NCBI GenBank assembly: GCA_902774795.1
Contig: CACYKA010000022.1
Span: 27,719-91,718, forward strand
Direction of reading: 5' to 3'
Source of the DNA: an uncultured Prevotellaceae bacterium
GTDB lineage: Bacteria > Bacteroidota > Bacteroidia > Bacteroidales > Bacteroidaceae
Length of the DNA: 64,000 bases
The notes under the pieces were generated by a model. It saw only the letters and a list, made by a program, of their open reading frames with translations. It was not told the origin of the DNA and ran no database searches. The position numbers and the translations under genes are program-made. This document shows positions 46,305 to 55,540 of this stretch, one piece after another; within the stretch, counting starts at the first letter, position 1, and each line of letters starts with the position of its first letter.

Positions 46305-47481
46305 CAGTTTTCGCATCCTTGTATAGTATATCTCTTGCCGTCTTTCTGTATCAGCAGCCTACCATTATGGAAGAACTTGCGAGTTTTCGCTAACCGCTGT
46401 GCATGGTTCATGGTACATTCTTCGATGTCAGTAACGGTTCCTTGCATGATGCCGCTTACTGTCCAGTCGGCTACGAGCTGCATATTGTTCTTTCTATCAA
46501 AGATGCCAAACATCTCCATGCCGTTACCAAAGACATTATTGTCCCATACGAAGGTAGCAATACTGCGTTGGCGAGCCTCGGTGACAAGCGTCTTGCAATA
46601 GTAAGTCATATTCTCATGGATAGTTTCCTTATTGGCCTGAAGCCAATGGTCACTTATCCCCCACTCTCCCATGATGACGCCCAGCCCCAGAGAACCCCAG
46701 GTATGCTGAAAGGCGTTGCGCATGGTCGTCTCATTGCTGGGAGAAGTATTACCATAGCTGCTGTAGGCCTGTCCCCAATAGTAGAAGCCGCCCTCACTGG
46801 CTGACTTTCCTCCACAATATTCATAGGGCTTATAGTAGTGGAACTCCACGCTCATGTAGTCGTAATTGTTACCTTCTATATCAGTAGGTACTATGAAATT
46901 ACCGTTCATGCCTAAATCAGGATCGCAGGCGTATGTCTGCACCACGAGGTGTCGCTTCAGGTTATTGCCGCCCGTTGCTCTCACGGCATCGACGAACGTC
47001 TGGTTATAGCTGTTCTGTACAGCAAGGTTCTCGGTGCTCGGCGCATTCCAGTTATCAGGAACGTGTACCTCATTGGTACCAGCAAAGGCCAGCTGGTAGT
47101 CATAGTCCTTGAAGGCATTGGCTATTTGTGTCCACACCAGACTGAGGCGGTTATTGTTCTCCTCCTTATATTGATAGGTAGGGCGACTCTCAAGCCATTT
47201 GTCGTGATGGGTATTGATAATCACCTTCATGCCTAAGTCAAGTGCATAATCCACCACCTCCTTCACACGAGCCATCCAGTCTTCACTGACAGCCATCGTC
47301 TCGGCATCGGTAATATGATTCTGCCAGCGGACGGGAATGCGCACGGCATTGAAGCCGGCATCCTTGACAGCTTGCAATGTCTGTTGTGTCACCAAGGGAT
47401 TGCCCCATGCTGACGAGCAGAAGGTTGTGCCATCACTGGCACAACCAACATACTCATCAGGAACATGCTCAATTTTCTCAT
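46304..47481 (-). pseudogene. GH5 family glycanase 1, frame broken near the N-terminus
   Basis: A GH5 beta-glycanase body of 363 residues is open from 47395 to 46304. The acid/base Glu is in AFAGTNEVHV (about residue 109 of the body) and the nucleophile Glu is in VIMGEWGISDHW. AVRIPVRW and INTHHDKW are also GH5 text. The signal peptide lies in another frame: ATG at 47479-47481 gives MRKLSMFLMSMLVVPVMAQPS and then stops at 47389. Compared with glycanase 2, the GWNLGN strand after the signal is missing, so a deletion with frame change near 47400-47425 is likely. The C-terminal 55 residues resemble a short sorting tail (FFHNGRLLIQKDGKRYTI). Confidence 0.75.
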
Positions 47482-47539
47482 GTTTCTTCTTTTAAAACTC
47501 ACAGATACAATCTCCTTACCCTATTTGAATATATATATA

Positions 47540-48412
47540 TTACTTCAATACCACTTTTTTGCCGTTGATGATATACAGGCCCTTCGTAGGATTAGCAACT
47601 ACCTGACCGCGCAGGTTGTAATACTTGCCATCATTTTTTACAACAGCAGCAACGGTTTTGACACCGGTGACTTCCTTTGCCTTGCTTACCTTTGTCACAT
47701 GGAAGCCATGACCATGCAGACGGAATCCCTTCTCTGCAACAGCAGCAGCAATATCGTCAGTCACTTCAATGGCAGGACTTATACCAGGCAGTGCTTCCCA
47801 CTCCCAGTTATCGAACTGGCACTTGTGATAGTCTGTACCGGCAACTGTTAGATATACAAAAATCTTTGCACCCGTAACGAAATTGGCTGTGACGTCCTGT
47901 CCTTCACCGCCGCCCCACTCACGATTGGGGTCACCATCGGGCAAGTCCCAGTCAACATTGTAGTCACCCGACCACAGGTCTTCCTCTTCTATAGCAGGCT
48001 GATCGTCATCTGCCCCCTTAGTCACCTTTGTCACGTGGAAGCCATGACCATGCAGGCGAAATCCCTTCTCTGCAACAGCAGCAGCAATATCGTCAGTCAC
48101 TTCAATGGTTACCTTGGTATCCTCATTGAACTCTGCAGCATCTACGCCAGGCAGTGCCTCCCACTCCCAGGTATCGAACTGACACTTGTGATAATCTGTA
48201 CCGGCAACTGTCAGATATACGTTGATTTTCTCACCTTTAATAAAATATGCAGTGACATCCTGACCTTCACCACCACCCCACTCTCGATTGGGGTCAGCCT
48301 CAGGCAGGTCCCAGTCTACGTTGTAATCACCTTCCCAAAGAGTTTGCTCCTCGGCGTTAACGTTCATCACTGCAATGATGCTCAGCATCAGTAAAGTAAA
48401 AATCTTTTTCAT
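47540..48412 (-). CDS. Secreted protein with two copies of the LWxGD...GHGFxVxKV module
   Basis: A 290-residue exported protein. The signal peptide MKKIFTLLMLSIIAVMNVNA is identical to that of the next protein upstream (48966-50366). Two modules of about 105 residues follow (LWEGDYNVDWDLPEADPN to GHGFHVTKVTK, and LWSGDYNVDWDLPDGDPN to GHGFHVTKVSK), about 80% identical; the second lacks roughly ten residues. The protein ends with a short sorting-like tail (YYNLRGQVVANPTKGLYI..GKKVVLK) shared with the other protein. I infer a soluble or surface glycan-binding role. The promoter region matches that of the upstream gene, but 6 bp of its -7 element are deleted. Confidence 0.8.
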   Translation of the reverse strand: MKKIFTLLMLSIIAVMNVNAEEQTLWEGDYNVDWDLPEADPNREWGGGEGQDVTAYFIKGEKINVYLTVAGTDYHKCQFDTWEWEALPGVDAAEFNEDTKVTIEVTDDIAAAVAEKGFRLHGHGFHVTKVTKGADDDQPAIEEEDLWSGDYNVDWDLPDGDPNREWGGGEGQDVTANFVTGAKIFVYLTVAGTDYHKCQFDNWEWEALPGISPAIEVTDDIAAAVAEKGFRLHGHGFHVTKVSKAKEVTGVKTVAAVVKNDGKYYNLRGQVVANPTKGLYIINGKKVVLK

Positions 48413-48540
48413 AATTAATTTGTTTTTTTTGTTCGTTAGTTATCTGTCAGACGACAATATATAAAAAGGTGGGTTATATGCCGTACAAAAATGGTTTGAA
48501 TGCTGAAACATATCAGTATTCAGACCTCCTTTTGTCAGTT
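48413..48540 (-). promoter_or_regulatory. Upstream region with operator, promoter damaged
   Basis: The operator halves are ACAAAAATGGTTTGAA (48485-48500) and TCAGACCTCCTTTTGT (48520-48535). Compared with the paralogous region at 50367-50494, six bases are missing between 48450 and 48451, removing most of the TACCTTT core. Confidence 0.7.
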
Positions 48541-48684
48541 TTCTGACCATGACACATCGTTGCCGCCACTATGAGCACATTGTTGCTGCACCAAGAGCGT
48601 ATAGTTGCCACCACATGGGAAGGGGGCTTTTAACGACTTTGAATAAGGCTTTCATCACTCACAAAGTTTATCTTTAACGACCTC

Positions 48685-48750
48685 TTGACCCGGGTCAAGA
48701 GATCGCCCGACCAAGGTCAAGCGATTACGTGACCAAGGTCGGGCGGTAAG
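48685..48750. repeat. 22-bp repeat array, three copies, core GACCnnGGTC
   Basis: Palindromic cores GACCCGGGTC, GACCAAGGTC and GACCAAGGTC begin at 48687, 48709 and 48731, exactly 22 bp apart; the first extends to the 18-bp palindrome TCTTGACCCGGGTCAAGA. It lies between the small peptide gene and the next promoter. Nothing else is seen from 48541 to 48684. Confidence 0.8.
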
Positions 48751-48772
48751 AAAATGCGTGTCGAGCGACTTT

Positions 48773-48946
48773 TTAGTATTCGTCACAAAATTCCAAGAAC
48801 CCACGAGCACCAACATCATTGCTGTCTCCTTCAAACAACTCCTCAGTATTAAGAGTTACGGGAGCGGGTGCAGAGCCATTCAACAGATTTTGCTTTATTT
48901 TCACTTCTACGACTACGATGGCCGGGTTGTTATATGTCTTTTTCAT
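48773..48946 (-). CDS. Small peptide of the KPSxEVV type (57 aa)
   Basis: MKKTYNNPAIVVVEVKIK, then QNLLNGSAPAPVTLNT and an acidic C-terminal half. It shares the plan of the two peptides at 25.2 and 27.7 kb: basic start, aromatic residue, (K/N)P(S/A), a hydrophobic VVVE strand, LL..GS, then an acidic region. It lies 19 bp downstream of a secreted-protein gene in the utilisation locus, and so again beside an exported product. It ends with a single Cys (FCDEY). Function unknown. The gene is below the usual length for automatic calling. Confidence 0.72.
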   Translation of the reverse strand: MKKTYNNPAIVVVEVKIKQNLLNGSAPAPVTLNTEELFEGDSNDVGARGFLEFCDEY

Positions 48947-48965
48947 TGCTTGTTTCTCCTATACA

Positions 48966-50366
48966 TTATTTAATTACCACTTTCTTACCATTCACGATAT
49001 ACAGTCCCTTTGTAGGCTTTGCCACACGACGACCGCTCAAGTCGTAGACATTATTATTTTTTATTACTTCATTAATATTTAGAAGCGTAGCTTCGCTTAT
49101 GCCTGTTACCTCACCTTCACAAAACGAAATGCTGAGTGCATGAGCCGAAGTTGTGAATACGGAAGGAGATACTTGTACATAGGCCTTATTAGCTGGTACT
49201 ACCAAGTCCGTATCATTAAGTTTCTTAAACTCAATATTTCCTGTTCCGGTCGTATTTTTTTTCATCAAGAAAACATAGTTCTCGTCATTTTCCTTCCACA
49301 GATCCGCCAGCTTATTTGCTTTCAAATTGGCTGAAAGGGCATTGTAGGCGGGTTCTGTATCATCGGTCTTTGCAGGAAGATAATAAGTGGTATTAGCCTC
49401 GCCTTGAATAAGCAATCCTGTTCCAGGACCTACAGCCTCTGTCTTCTTGGCAAACGACAACGTAGCACCTTCCTGATTAGCAGTGAATGCTTTCAATCCT
49501 TCGGGCAGCAAATCCAACGCCAAAGTATAGCTACTGCCGTATGTTGCATATCCTAATGCATCAGTAGTCACAGGACACAGCAATGTTTCCTTGGTGGTAG
49601 CAATGCCCTTGATGGTCAGACCATCACCCCAAAGGACAATCTCATGCCAATATCCATCACCCTCACCCTCTGTCACTGCATCGACAAAATCCTGAGGAAG
49701 TTCAACCTTAATGATGTTATTTGCATCAATATTACCAGTACAGTGATTGAAACCTGCAGAAGGCCAGTTTTCCCAACCATTGCTATTTCTAGTAATACGC
49801 AAGTCACCTGCATGATCAACCAACAAATAGAGATTACCTTCTGAAGTCACACCTAAATCCTTCAAATTAAGATTAAGTCCATCACCAGGAGTCCAACCTG
49901 TCAATTCCTTACTTCCTGTCCAAAGAAGTTTTGGAGCATTATCGGTAATAGTATATTCTTTCGTTACCTTTACCAGATGTGCCTGATTGCCACAGACCGC
50001 AAAACCATTTGCTGCAACGGCAGACTTAACGCCAGATGTAACCTCTAATACAACATCATGTGTTAACCCTTCTTCGTACCAAAGCCAACGGTCATCTACG
50101 CCTAACGACCTCTCATTACGTCCCCAGTCAGTGAAGCGGCACAAAATACCTTCACTTACATTATTAGGAATAACATAAAAGTGCAACTTTTGCCCTATCT
50201 CAAATGCAGCAAAATCAGCCTGAGTAAGAAATGCCGGTTCTTGTGCATCAGGTTGCCATCCACTATAAGATAATTCCACATCACCTGTCCACAGCGTTTC
50301 CTCTGCGGCGTTAACGTTCATCACTGCAATGATGCTCAGCATCAGTAAAGTAAAAATCTTTTTCAT
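48966..50366 (-). CDS. Secreted protein with divergent modules and a sorting-like C-terminus
   Basis: A 466-residue exported protein. After the signal peptide (same 20 residues as 47540-48412) come two divergent modules: about residues 21-140 (ETLWTGDVELSYSGW to NQAHLVKVTK) and 150-255 (KLLWTGSKELTGWTPG to WGDGLTIKGI). A region of about 150 residues follows (YATYGSSYTLALDLLPEGLKAF, GTGLLIQGEANTTYYLPA) of a type often found at the end of Prevotella surface proteins. It ends VYDLSGRRVAKPTKGLYI..GKKVVIK, like a short type IX sorting tail. It has a promoter and an operator, and the small peptide gene follows 19 bp later. Binding of glucan is inferred. Confidence 0.75.
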   Translation of the reverse strand: MKKIFTLLMLSIIAVMNVNAAEETLWTGDVELSYSGWQPDAQEPAFLTQADFAAFEIGQKLHFYVIPNNVSEGILCRFTDWGRNERSLGVDDRWLWYEEGLTHDVVLEVTSGVKSAVAANGFAVCGNQAHLVKVTKEYTITDNAPKLLWTGSKELTGWTPGDGLNLNLKDLGVTSEGNLYLLVDHAGDLRITRNSNGWENWPSAGFNHCTGNIDANNIIKVELPQDFVDAVTEGEGDGYWHEIVLWGDGLTIKGIATTKETLLCPVTTDALGYATYGSSYTLALDLLPEGLKAFTANQEGATLSFAKKTEAVGPGTGLLIQGEANTTYYLPAKTDDTEPAYNALSANLKANKLADLWKENDENYVFLMKKNTTGTGNIEFKKLNDTDLVVPANKAYVQVSPSVFTTSAHALSISFCEGEVTGISEATLLNINEVIKNNNVYDLSGRRVAKPTKGLYIVNGKKVVIK

Positions 50367-50403
50367 AATTAATTTGTTTTTTTTGTTCGTTAGTTATCTG
50401 TCA

Positions 50404-50494
50404 GAAAGGTACGACAATATATAAAAAGGTGGGTTATATTCCGTACATAAATGGTTTGAATGCTGAAAATAACAGTCCTCAAACCTACATTTGT
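50404..50494 (-). promoter_or_regulatory. Promoter and inverted-repeat operator upstream of the 466-aa protein
   Basis: -7-like TACCTTTC (50404-50411, last base departs from TTTG). The operator halves are ACATAAATGGTTTGAA (50445-50460) and TCAAACCTACATTTGT (50479-50494), 34 bp apart. Confidence 0.7.
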
Positions 50495-50522
50495 CAGCAT
50501 TTAGACACAATATCACCATGTA

Positions 50523-51814
50523 TTATTTCTTGATAGGATAAATATAGAGCAGTCCAATCATGATGCATGCTATGATAGCTGGGAAGATGGAGAACAGCAG
50601 CCAAATCATCTCATTCACGGCTACGGGGTCGGTAATGGTGACAATGGTCTTACCAGTATCAGGGTCGGTACCCGAGATGAATCCCGAGAGGCCCAAGAGG
50701 AGGGCTACCAACGAACCGCTTATGGCAGTGCCGAACTTCTGTGACATCGTACCGCTGCCACGTCGGCATACATCGACCACAGAAGCGGTGAGTAGATGCC
50801 AATGCCAATGGAGGTAAGGATGACGATAGCAATGAGCACCCATATATAGGCAGGGTCCATAGGAACGAAGAAGAACGCAATGCTGGTCACCATACAGATG
50901 GCGGCAGCCCACATAAAGGACTTGCGCTTTGAACCGATCCACTTGGTGAATACGGGCGACACACCACCGAAAATCATACACGTCAGTTCGCCAAAGGTCA
51001 TGAATACGGTATAGTTGATAATCAGACCGCTCACCGTCACGTCGCCATGCATACAATACTCAAAAAGGTAGCCAGCCACCGCATAACGGAAACCATTGAA
51101 GAAGTTCATGCAGATGCCTATGAACGTAAGGATGACCCATGGCCCATTGCGGAACAGGTCGGCAAAGGGCTTCAGCGAGAACTTCTCAGCACGGATAGGC
51201 TTCAGACGTTCCTTGGTAAGCAGACCGCAAGCCAATGTACCAGAGGCTGCCAACAGTCCGAAGAAAGCGCCAAGAACAGCATACTGGTGTTGATCGGTGC
51301 CTCCAACAAGCTTTTGCAGGTAAGGGAATGACAGCAGGGTTATGAAACCCATAGCGTAGGCACCCACCATGCGGAAGGAGGAGAACTGGTTTTTTTCATT
51401 ATCATCGTCAGTCATAACGCCCAACAAAGAACCGTAAGGCACATTGACGGCGGTATATACGACCATCATCGACAGATAGAGGGTATATGCCCAAATGCGT
51501 TTGCCCACAGGACCAAACTCTGGTGTGTAGAGCAGCAGGGCGAAGATGAGACCAAAGGGAATAGCGCCCAAGATGAGCCAGGGGCGATAGGTGCCCCAAC
51601 GGCTCTGTGTGCGGTCGGCCAGCATACCCATAACCGGGTCGGTCACCACGTCGAACATACGGGCTATGAGCATCAGCGTAGCCGTATCAGCAACCGTCAG
51701 ACCAAAAATATTGGTAAAGAACAGCGGGAAGGCGATTGACATAACCTTCCACGTTATACCACCAGCAGCGGCATCGCCTACTGCATAGCCTATTTTTTCT
51801 CTTAACTTTGCCAT
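50523..51814 (-). pseudogene. GPH-type sugar:cation symporter, frame broken
   Basis: A major-facilitator protein of the glycoside-pentoside-hexuronide family, expected to import cellobiose or short cello-oligosaccharides. The first frame (from ATG 51814) has MAKLREKIGYAVGDAAAGG, MARMFDVVTDPVMGMLADRT-type text (here IARMFDVVTDPVMGML) and runs to SPLLWSMYADVA near 50757. The last 77 residues (GTMSQKFGTAISGSLVALLL to YIYPIKK) continue in another frame. About 15-20 residues normally present between DVA and SSGTMSQ (a loop with TGL-F) are missing, so a deletion of some 50-60 bp that is not a multiple of three is likely. It lies 5 bp after the GH94 gene. Confidence 0.75.
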
Positions 51815-51819
51815 TGCCG

Positions 51820-54336
51820 TTACATTATAACCTTGACAACATGATGACCAGGAGTAGCCTTGATAATATTGCCCTCGATGGGAGAACCATCAAGTATGAC
51901 CTGACTTACGCCGCTCTCCCTACCATTGGGATTCTCTACTGTAATATCGAACTCTGCATCGCGCAGGATACGCTTCACGCTATACTCCTTCAGGGTAGAA
52001 GGGATGCAAGGGTCAATCTCTATACCGTCAAAGGTAGGCTTGATACCCAGAATAAACTGCGTAATAGTGTACCAGTTCCAGGCGGCAGTACCAGTCAGCC
52101 ATGAGTTCTTACCCTCACCTGGCTTGGCGGCGTCCTTACCAGCCACCATCTGACAATAGACGTAGGGCTCAACCTTATGCAGCTGCTGGTCCTGAATCCA
52201 TGCGGGACAAATCTTGGTATAGTGCTCCCAGGCGTCGTTGCCACGTTTTGCAACCGTCTCACCGATAATCACCCAAGGATTGTTATGGCAGAAGATACCG
52301 GCATTCTCCTTATAACCGGCAGGATAGGTAGAAATCTCACCCATCTCCACGTGATACTTGGTGAAGGCTGGATGGTTCAATACCATGCCATGAGGACAGT
52401 CGAGATACTTCTTGCAGCTATCAAGAGCCTTGTCCACCATACCGTCTTCCTGTCCGATGCCAGCCATCGTGCAGAAGCCCTGTGATTCGATGAAGATCTT
52501 GCCTTCCTCGTTCTCGTCACTGCCAATTTTATTGCCATAGAAGTCATAAGCACGCAGATACCACTCGCCGTCCCAGCCGTACTTCTTCACAGCCTCAGTC
52601 ATAGCATCGAGGTGACTCTGGGCGCGCTTCACTTCCTCTTTATTCCCCAGTTTCTCACAAAGCTCCACATACTGCTTACCCGTGAATACGAAGAGGCCGG
52701 CAATCATCAAACTCTCAGCCTTGGAGCCCTCGCTGTTGTTTTCCGTCGTCTGGAAACTCTCGTTAGGATCCCACGAGAAGCAGTTCAGGTTAAGACAGTC
52801 GTTCCAATCGGCACGACCAATGAGGGGCAGTCCGTGAGGACCGAGGTTATTGACAACATGATCAAAGGATATGCACAAGTGTTCCATCAGCGTCACTTCC
52901 GTACCAGGCTGGTTGTCGAAGGGCACCATCTCGTCAAGGATAGTATAGTCGCCCGTCTCTTTGACATAAGCCACAGTACCGAAAATGAGCCAGCAAGGAT
53001 CGTCGTTGAAGCCACCGCCGATATCATTGTTGCCACGCTTAGTGAGAGGTTGGTACTGGTGATAACAGCCACCGTCGGGGAACTGTGTAGAAGCGATATC
53101 GATGATGCGTTGACGCGCACGGCTGGGTACCTGATGGACAAAGCCTACTAAGTCCTGATTGCTGTCGCGGAAGCCCATGCCACGGCCTACGCCGCTCTCA
53201 AAGAACGAGGCAGAACGTGAGAAGCAGAACGTAATCATGCACTGATACTGATTCCAGATGTTCACCATGCGGTTCAGGCGCTCGTCGCTGCTCTGTACAC
53301 TGAAACGAGACAGCAGGTCATCCCACAGACGGCAAAGCTCTTCAAAGGCAACTTCAACAGCCTCAACGGTAGAGAAACGCTTAATGACGGCATGTGCCTT
53401 CTCCTTATTTATAATAGTGCGATCCAAGTCTCCAAGGGAGGTGATGAGGTTCTCAGCGGGCAATCCACTGACCGCATACTTCTGCTCCTGCTCGTTCTCT
53501 GCATAACCAAGGACGAAGATGAAGTCGCGGCTCTCACCAGGCTGCAGGGTTACTTCCACATAGTGTGAGGCAATAGGACTCCAACCATGAGCCACGCTCA
53601 TTGCCGGTTTGCCTGCCATAACACACTGAGGAGCCTCAAAGCCGTTATAGAGACCAACGAACGACTCGCGGTCGGTATCAAAGCCATCAGCCTTGGCATT
53701 GGTCAGAGCGTAGTAGGCATAGTGATTGCGGCGCTCTTTGTACTCAGTCTTGTGGTAGATGGCAGTGGACTCAACGGATGAACCATTGAGCGCAACCTTT
53801 TCTATCTCTACCTCGCCGGTGGACCAGTTACGCTGGAAGTTTTCCATGTCTGTAGCGGCATTCCACAAGCACCACTCGGTGAAAGAGAAGAGCTTCAATG
53901 TCTTGGCGGCGTTAGTGGTATTCTTCAAGGTCAGTTTCTGTACTTCTGCCCAGGTCTTCAAAGGCACGAAGAAGAGTACACTGGCTTCCACGCCGTTCTT
54001 ACAGCCCGTAATGCGGGTGTAGTTCATACCATGACGGCACTCATAGCTGTCAAGGGGAGTCTTGCAGGGCTTCCAACCCGGATTCCATACCGTACCACCA
54101 TCATTTATATAGAAATAACGGCCACCAGCGTCCATAGGCACGCCGTTGTAGCGATAGCGGGTAATGCGGCGGAACTTGGCATCCTTGTAGAAGTCATAGC
54201 CACCGGCAGTATTGCTAATCAGTCCGAAGAAGTCTTCATTGCCCAAATAGTTAATCCAAGGGAACGGTGTAGCAGGGTCTGTAATGACGTACTCGCGGTT
54301 CTTATCGTCGAAATGTCCGAATGTCTTCATTGTCAT
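51820..54336 (-). CDS. Cellobiose phosphorylase, GH94
   Basis: It splits cellobiose with phosphate into glucose and glucose 1-phosphate in the cytoplasm (no signal peptide). N-terminal beta-sandwich: [16 protein letters not shown] and [20 protein letters not shown]. The catalytic acid Asp lies in [30 protein letters not shown] and [26 protein letters not shown] are the conserved sugar- and phosphate-site segments of cellobiose-type GH94 enzymes. 838 residues is close to the usual 810-830. The start could be ATG 54336 or two codons later. It lies 30 bp after a GH5 lipoprotein gene and 5 bp before the transporter gene. This choice saves one ATP per cellobiose relative to hydrolysis. Confidence 0.94.
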   Translation of the reverse strand: MTMKTFGHFDDKNREYVITDPATPFPWINYLGNEDFFGLISNTAGGYDFYKDAKFRRITRYRYNGVPMDAGGRYFYINDGGTVWNPGWKPCKTPLDSYECRHGMNYTRITGCKNGVEASVLFFVPLKTWAEVQKLTLKNTTNAAKTLKLFSFTEWCLWNAATDMENFQRNWSTGEVEIEKVALNGSSVESTAIYHKTEYKERRNHYAYYALTNAKADGFDTDRESFVGLYNGFEAPQCVMAGKPAMSVAHGWSPIASHYVEVTLQPGESRDFIFVLGYAENEQEQKYAVSGLPAENLITSLGDLDRTIINKEKAHAVIKRFSTVEAVEVAFEELCRLWDDLLSRFSVQSSDERLNRMVNIWNQYQCMITFCFSRSASFFESGVGRGMGFRDSNQDLVGFVHQVPSRARQRIIDIASTQFPDGGCYHQYQPLTKRGNNDIGGGFNDDPCWLIFGTVAYVKETGDYTILDEMVPFDNQPGTEVTLMEHLCISFDHVVNNLGPHGLPLIGRADWNDCLNLNCFSWDPNESFQTTENNSEGSKAESLMIAGLFVFTGKQYVELCEKLGNKEEVKRAQSHLDAMTEAVKKYGWDGEWYLRAYDFYGNKIGSDENEEGKIFIESQGFCTMAGIGQEDGMVDKALDSCKKYLDCPHGMVLNHPAFTKYHVEMGEISTYPAGYKENAGIFCHNNPWVIIGETVAKRGNDAWEHYTKICPAWIQDQQLHKVEPYVYCQMVAGKDAAKPGEGKNSWLTGTAAWNWYTITQFILGIKPTFDGIEIDPCIPSTLKEYSVKRILRDAEFDITVENPNGRESGVSQVILDGSPIEGNIIKATPGHHVVKVIM

Positions 54337-54366
54337 TTTTCGCTATTGTTATTGTTTTCGTTTTCG

Positions 54367-55503
54367 TTATTTCTCTGTCAACAGGTCAACAAGTCCCTTG
54401 TCCTTATATTCATTCTTCTGCTGATCCCAAAAACCGAAGTCAGCATCATAGCACCAGGTCGTCCAGGCGATGTTGTTCTCCTTGAAGACAGTCAGCATAT
54501 CCTTCGTCCATTTGTAGGCAAGTTCACGGTCAACAGGCTCATAGACACCCCACTCACCACAGAACAACTGCAAGCCGTATTTCTTAGCCACAGCAATGGC
54601 ATCGGCAAAGTCAGCACGAATCTTATCGACATCCCATACTTGGGTGGTATATTGGTTCTCATCCAACAGTTTCTGCACTTCCGGAGTCTGTGCATCATAG
54701 TCTTCCTTCGACACGAGTACGCCAGGATAGTTCACCTTGCCCGTGTACTTGCCTATAGGTGTCCACCAGGCACCGTAATGAGTCAGAATCATCGGATTGT
54801 AGTAGTGGAAAGAGAGGATAATGTTCTTGTCATTCTCGGGAACTTTCAGATACTTCATTGTCTCATAGCCCTGCCAACGGTTAGAACCGATAACCAGAGT
54901 ACGCTGGGGCTCGCGCTCGCGCAATGCCTTGTGAACCTTGACAATCAGCTGGTTCCACTGCTCATGGTCGTCAGCTACGGGCTCGTTCATGAACTCATAG
55001 GCTACAGAGTCGTTGCTGTATCCCTTCAATACGTCTGACAGCTGATACCACATATTGATGAGGTCCTTTTGAGACTTCTCAGAGGTAAACAGGGTATTAC
55101 CACTATCGTCTCCCTCATTGACAGCATTGAAATAGTGCGAACGGATGATATGCAGGTCAACGATAGTGCGCAAGTGGTGCTTCTCTGCCAGATTGATGGC
55201 GTTTATCATCAAGTCCCATGCCTCGGGGAGTTTGTTACCCTCTTCGTCCCAGAACTGCACCTCATCTATTGGCAGACGAACAAAGTCAAAGCCCAACTGC
55301 TCCAAACGCTCGAAGTCATCCTCTTGAATGTGCTGACGACGAGCCTCTCCACGCTCCTCCGACTGTGACAGCCAATGGCTGAGGTTGGTGCCTCGGTTAA
55401 TGCGGAAGTTATTTACTTCAGTTGTCTCACTCTTGGTCGAGCAGGCTGTCAGCACCAGCATCGACACGGCAACTATTGCCAGAGAAAAAAATGTCTTTTT
55501 CAT
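54367..55503 (-). CDS. GH5 family glycanase 3, lipoprotein
   Basis: A surface or periplasmic GH5 enzyme of 378 residues. Signal peptide MKKTFFSLAIVAVSMLVL with lipobox LTAC. Catalytic acid/base Glu in YEFMNEPVADDHEQW and nucleophile in LFCGEWGVYEP; FVRLPIDEVQFW and LHIIRSHYF are typical strands. It differs from glycanases 1 and 2 and belongs to another subfamily. An ATG 12 codons upstream (55539) overlaps the glycanase 2 stop (ATGA), but the added residues come from a TTTCGT-type repeat; I prefer 55503 for the signal peptide, although coupling through the upstream ATG is possible. The stop codon lies in a similar repeat. Confidence 0.9.
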   Translation of the reverse strand: MKKTFFSLAIVAVSMLVLTACSTKSETTEVNNFRINRGTNLSHWLSQSEERGEARRQHIQEDDFERLEQLGFDFVRLPIDEVQFWDEEGNKLPEAWDLMINAINLAEKHHLRTIVDLHIIRSHYFNAVNEGDDSGNTLFTSEKSQKDLINMWYQLSDVLKGYSNDSVAYEFMNEPVADDHEQWNQLIVKVHKALREREPQRTLVIGSNRWQGYETMKYLKVPENDKNIILSFHYYNPMILTHYGAWWTPIGKYTGKVNYPGVLVSKEDYDAQTPEVQKLLDENQYTTQVWDVDKIRADFADAIAVAKKYGLQLFCGEWGVYEPVDRELAYKWTKDMLTVFKENNIAWTTWCYDADFGFWDQQKNEYKDKGLVDLLTEK

Positions 55504-55540
55504 TGTCTTTATTTTCGTTTTCGTTATCGTTTTCGTCATT
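55504..55540. repeat. Short tandem repeat CGTTTT/CGTTAT between GH5 genes
   Basis: Six-base units CGTTTT, CGTTAT and CGTTTT with TCG joints lie between glycanases 2 and 3, including the glycanase 2 stop codon. A similar stretch at 54343-54370 contains the glycanase 3 stop codon. Confidence 0.6.
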
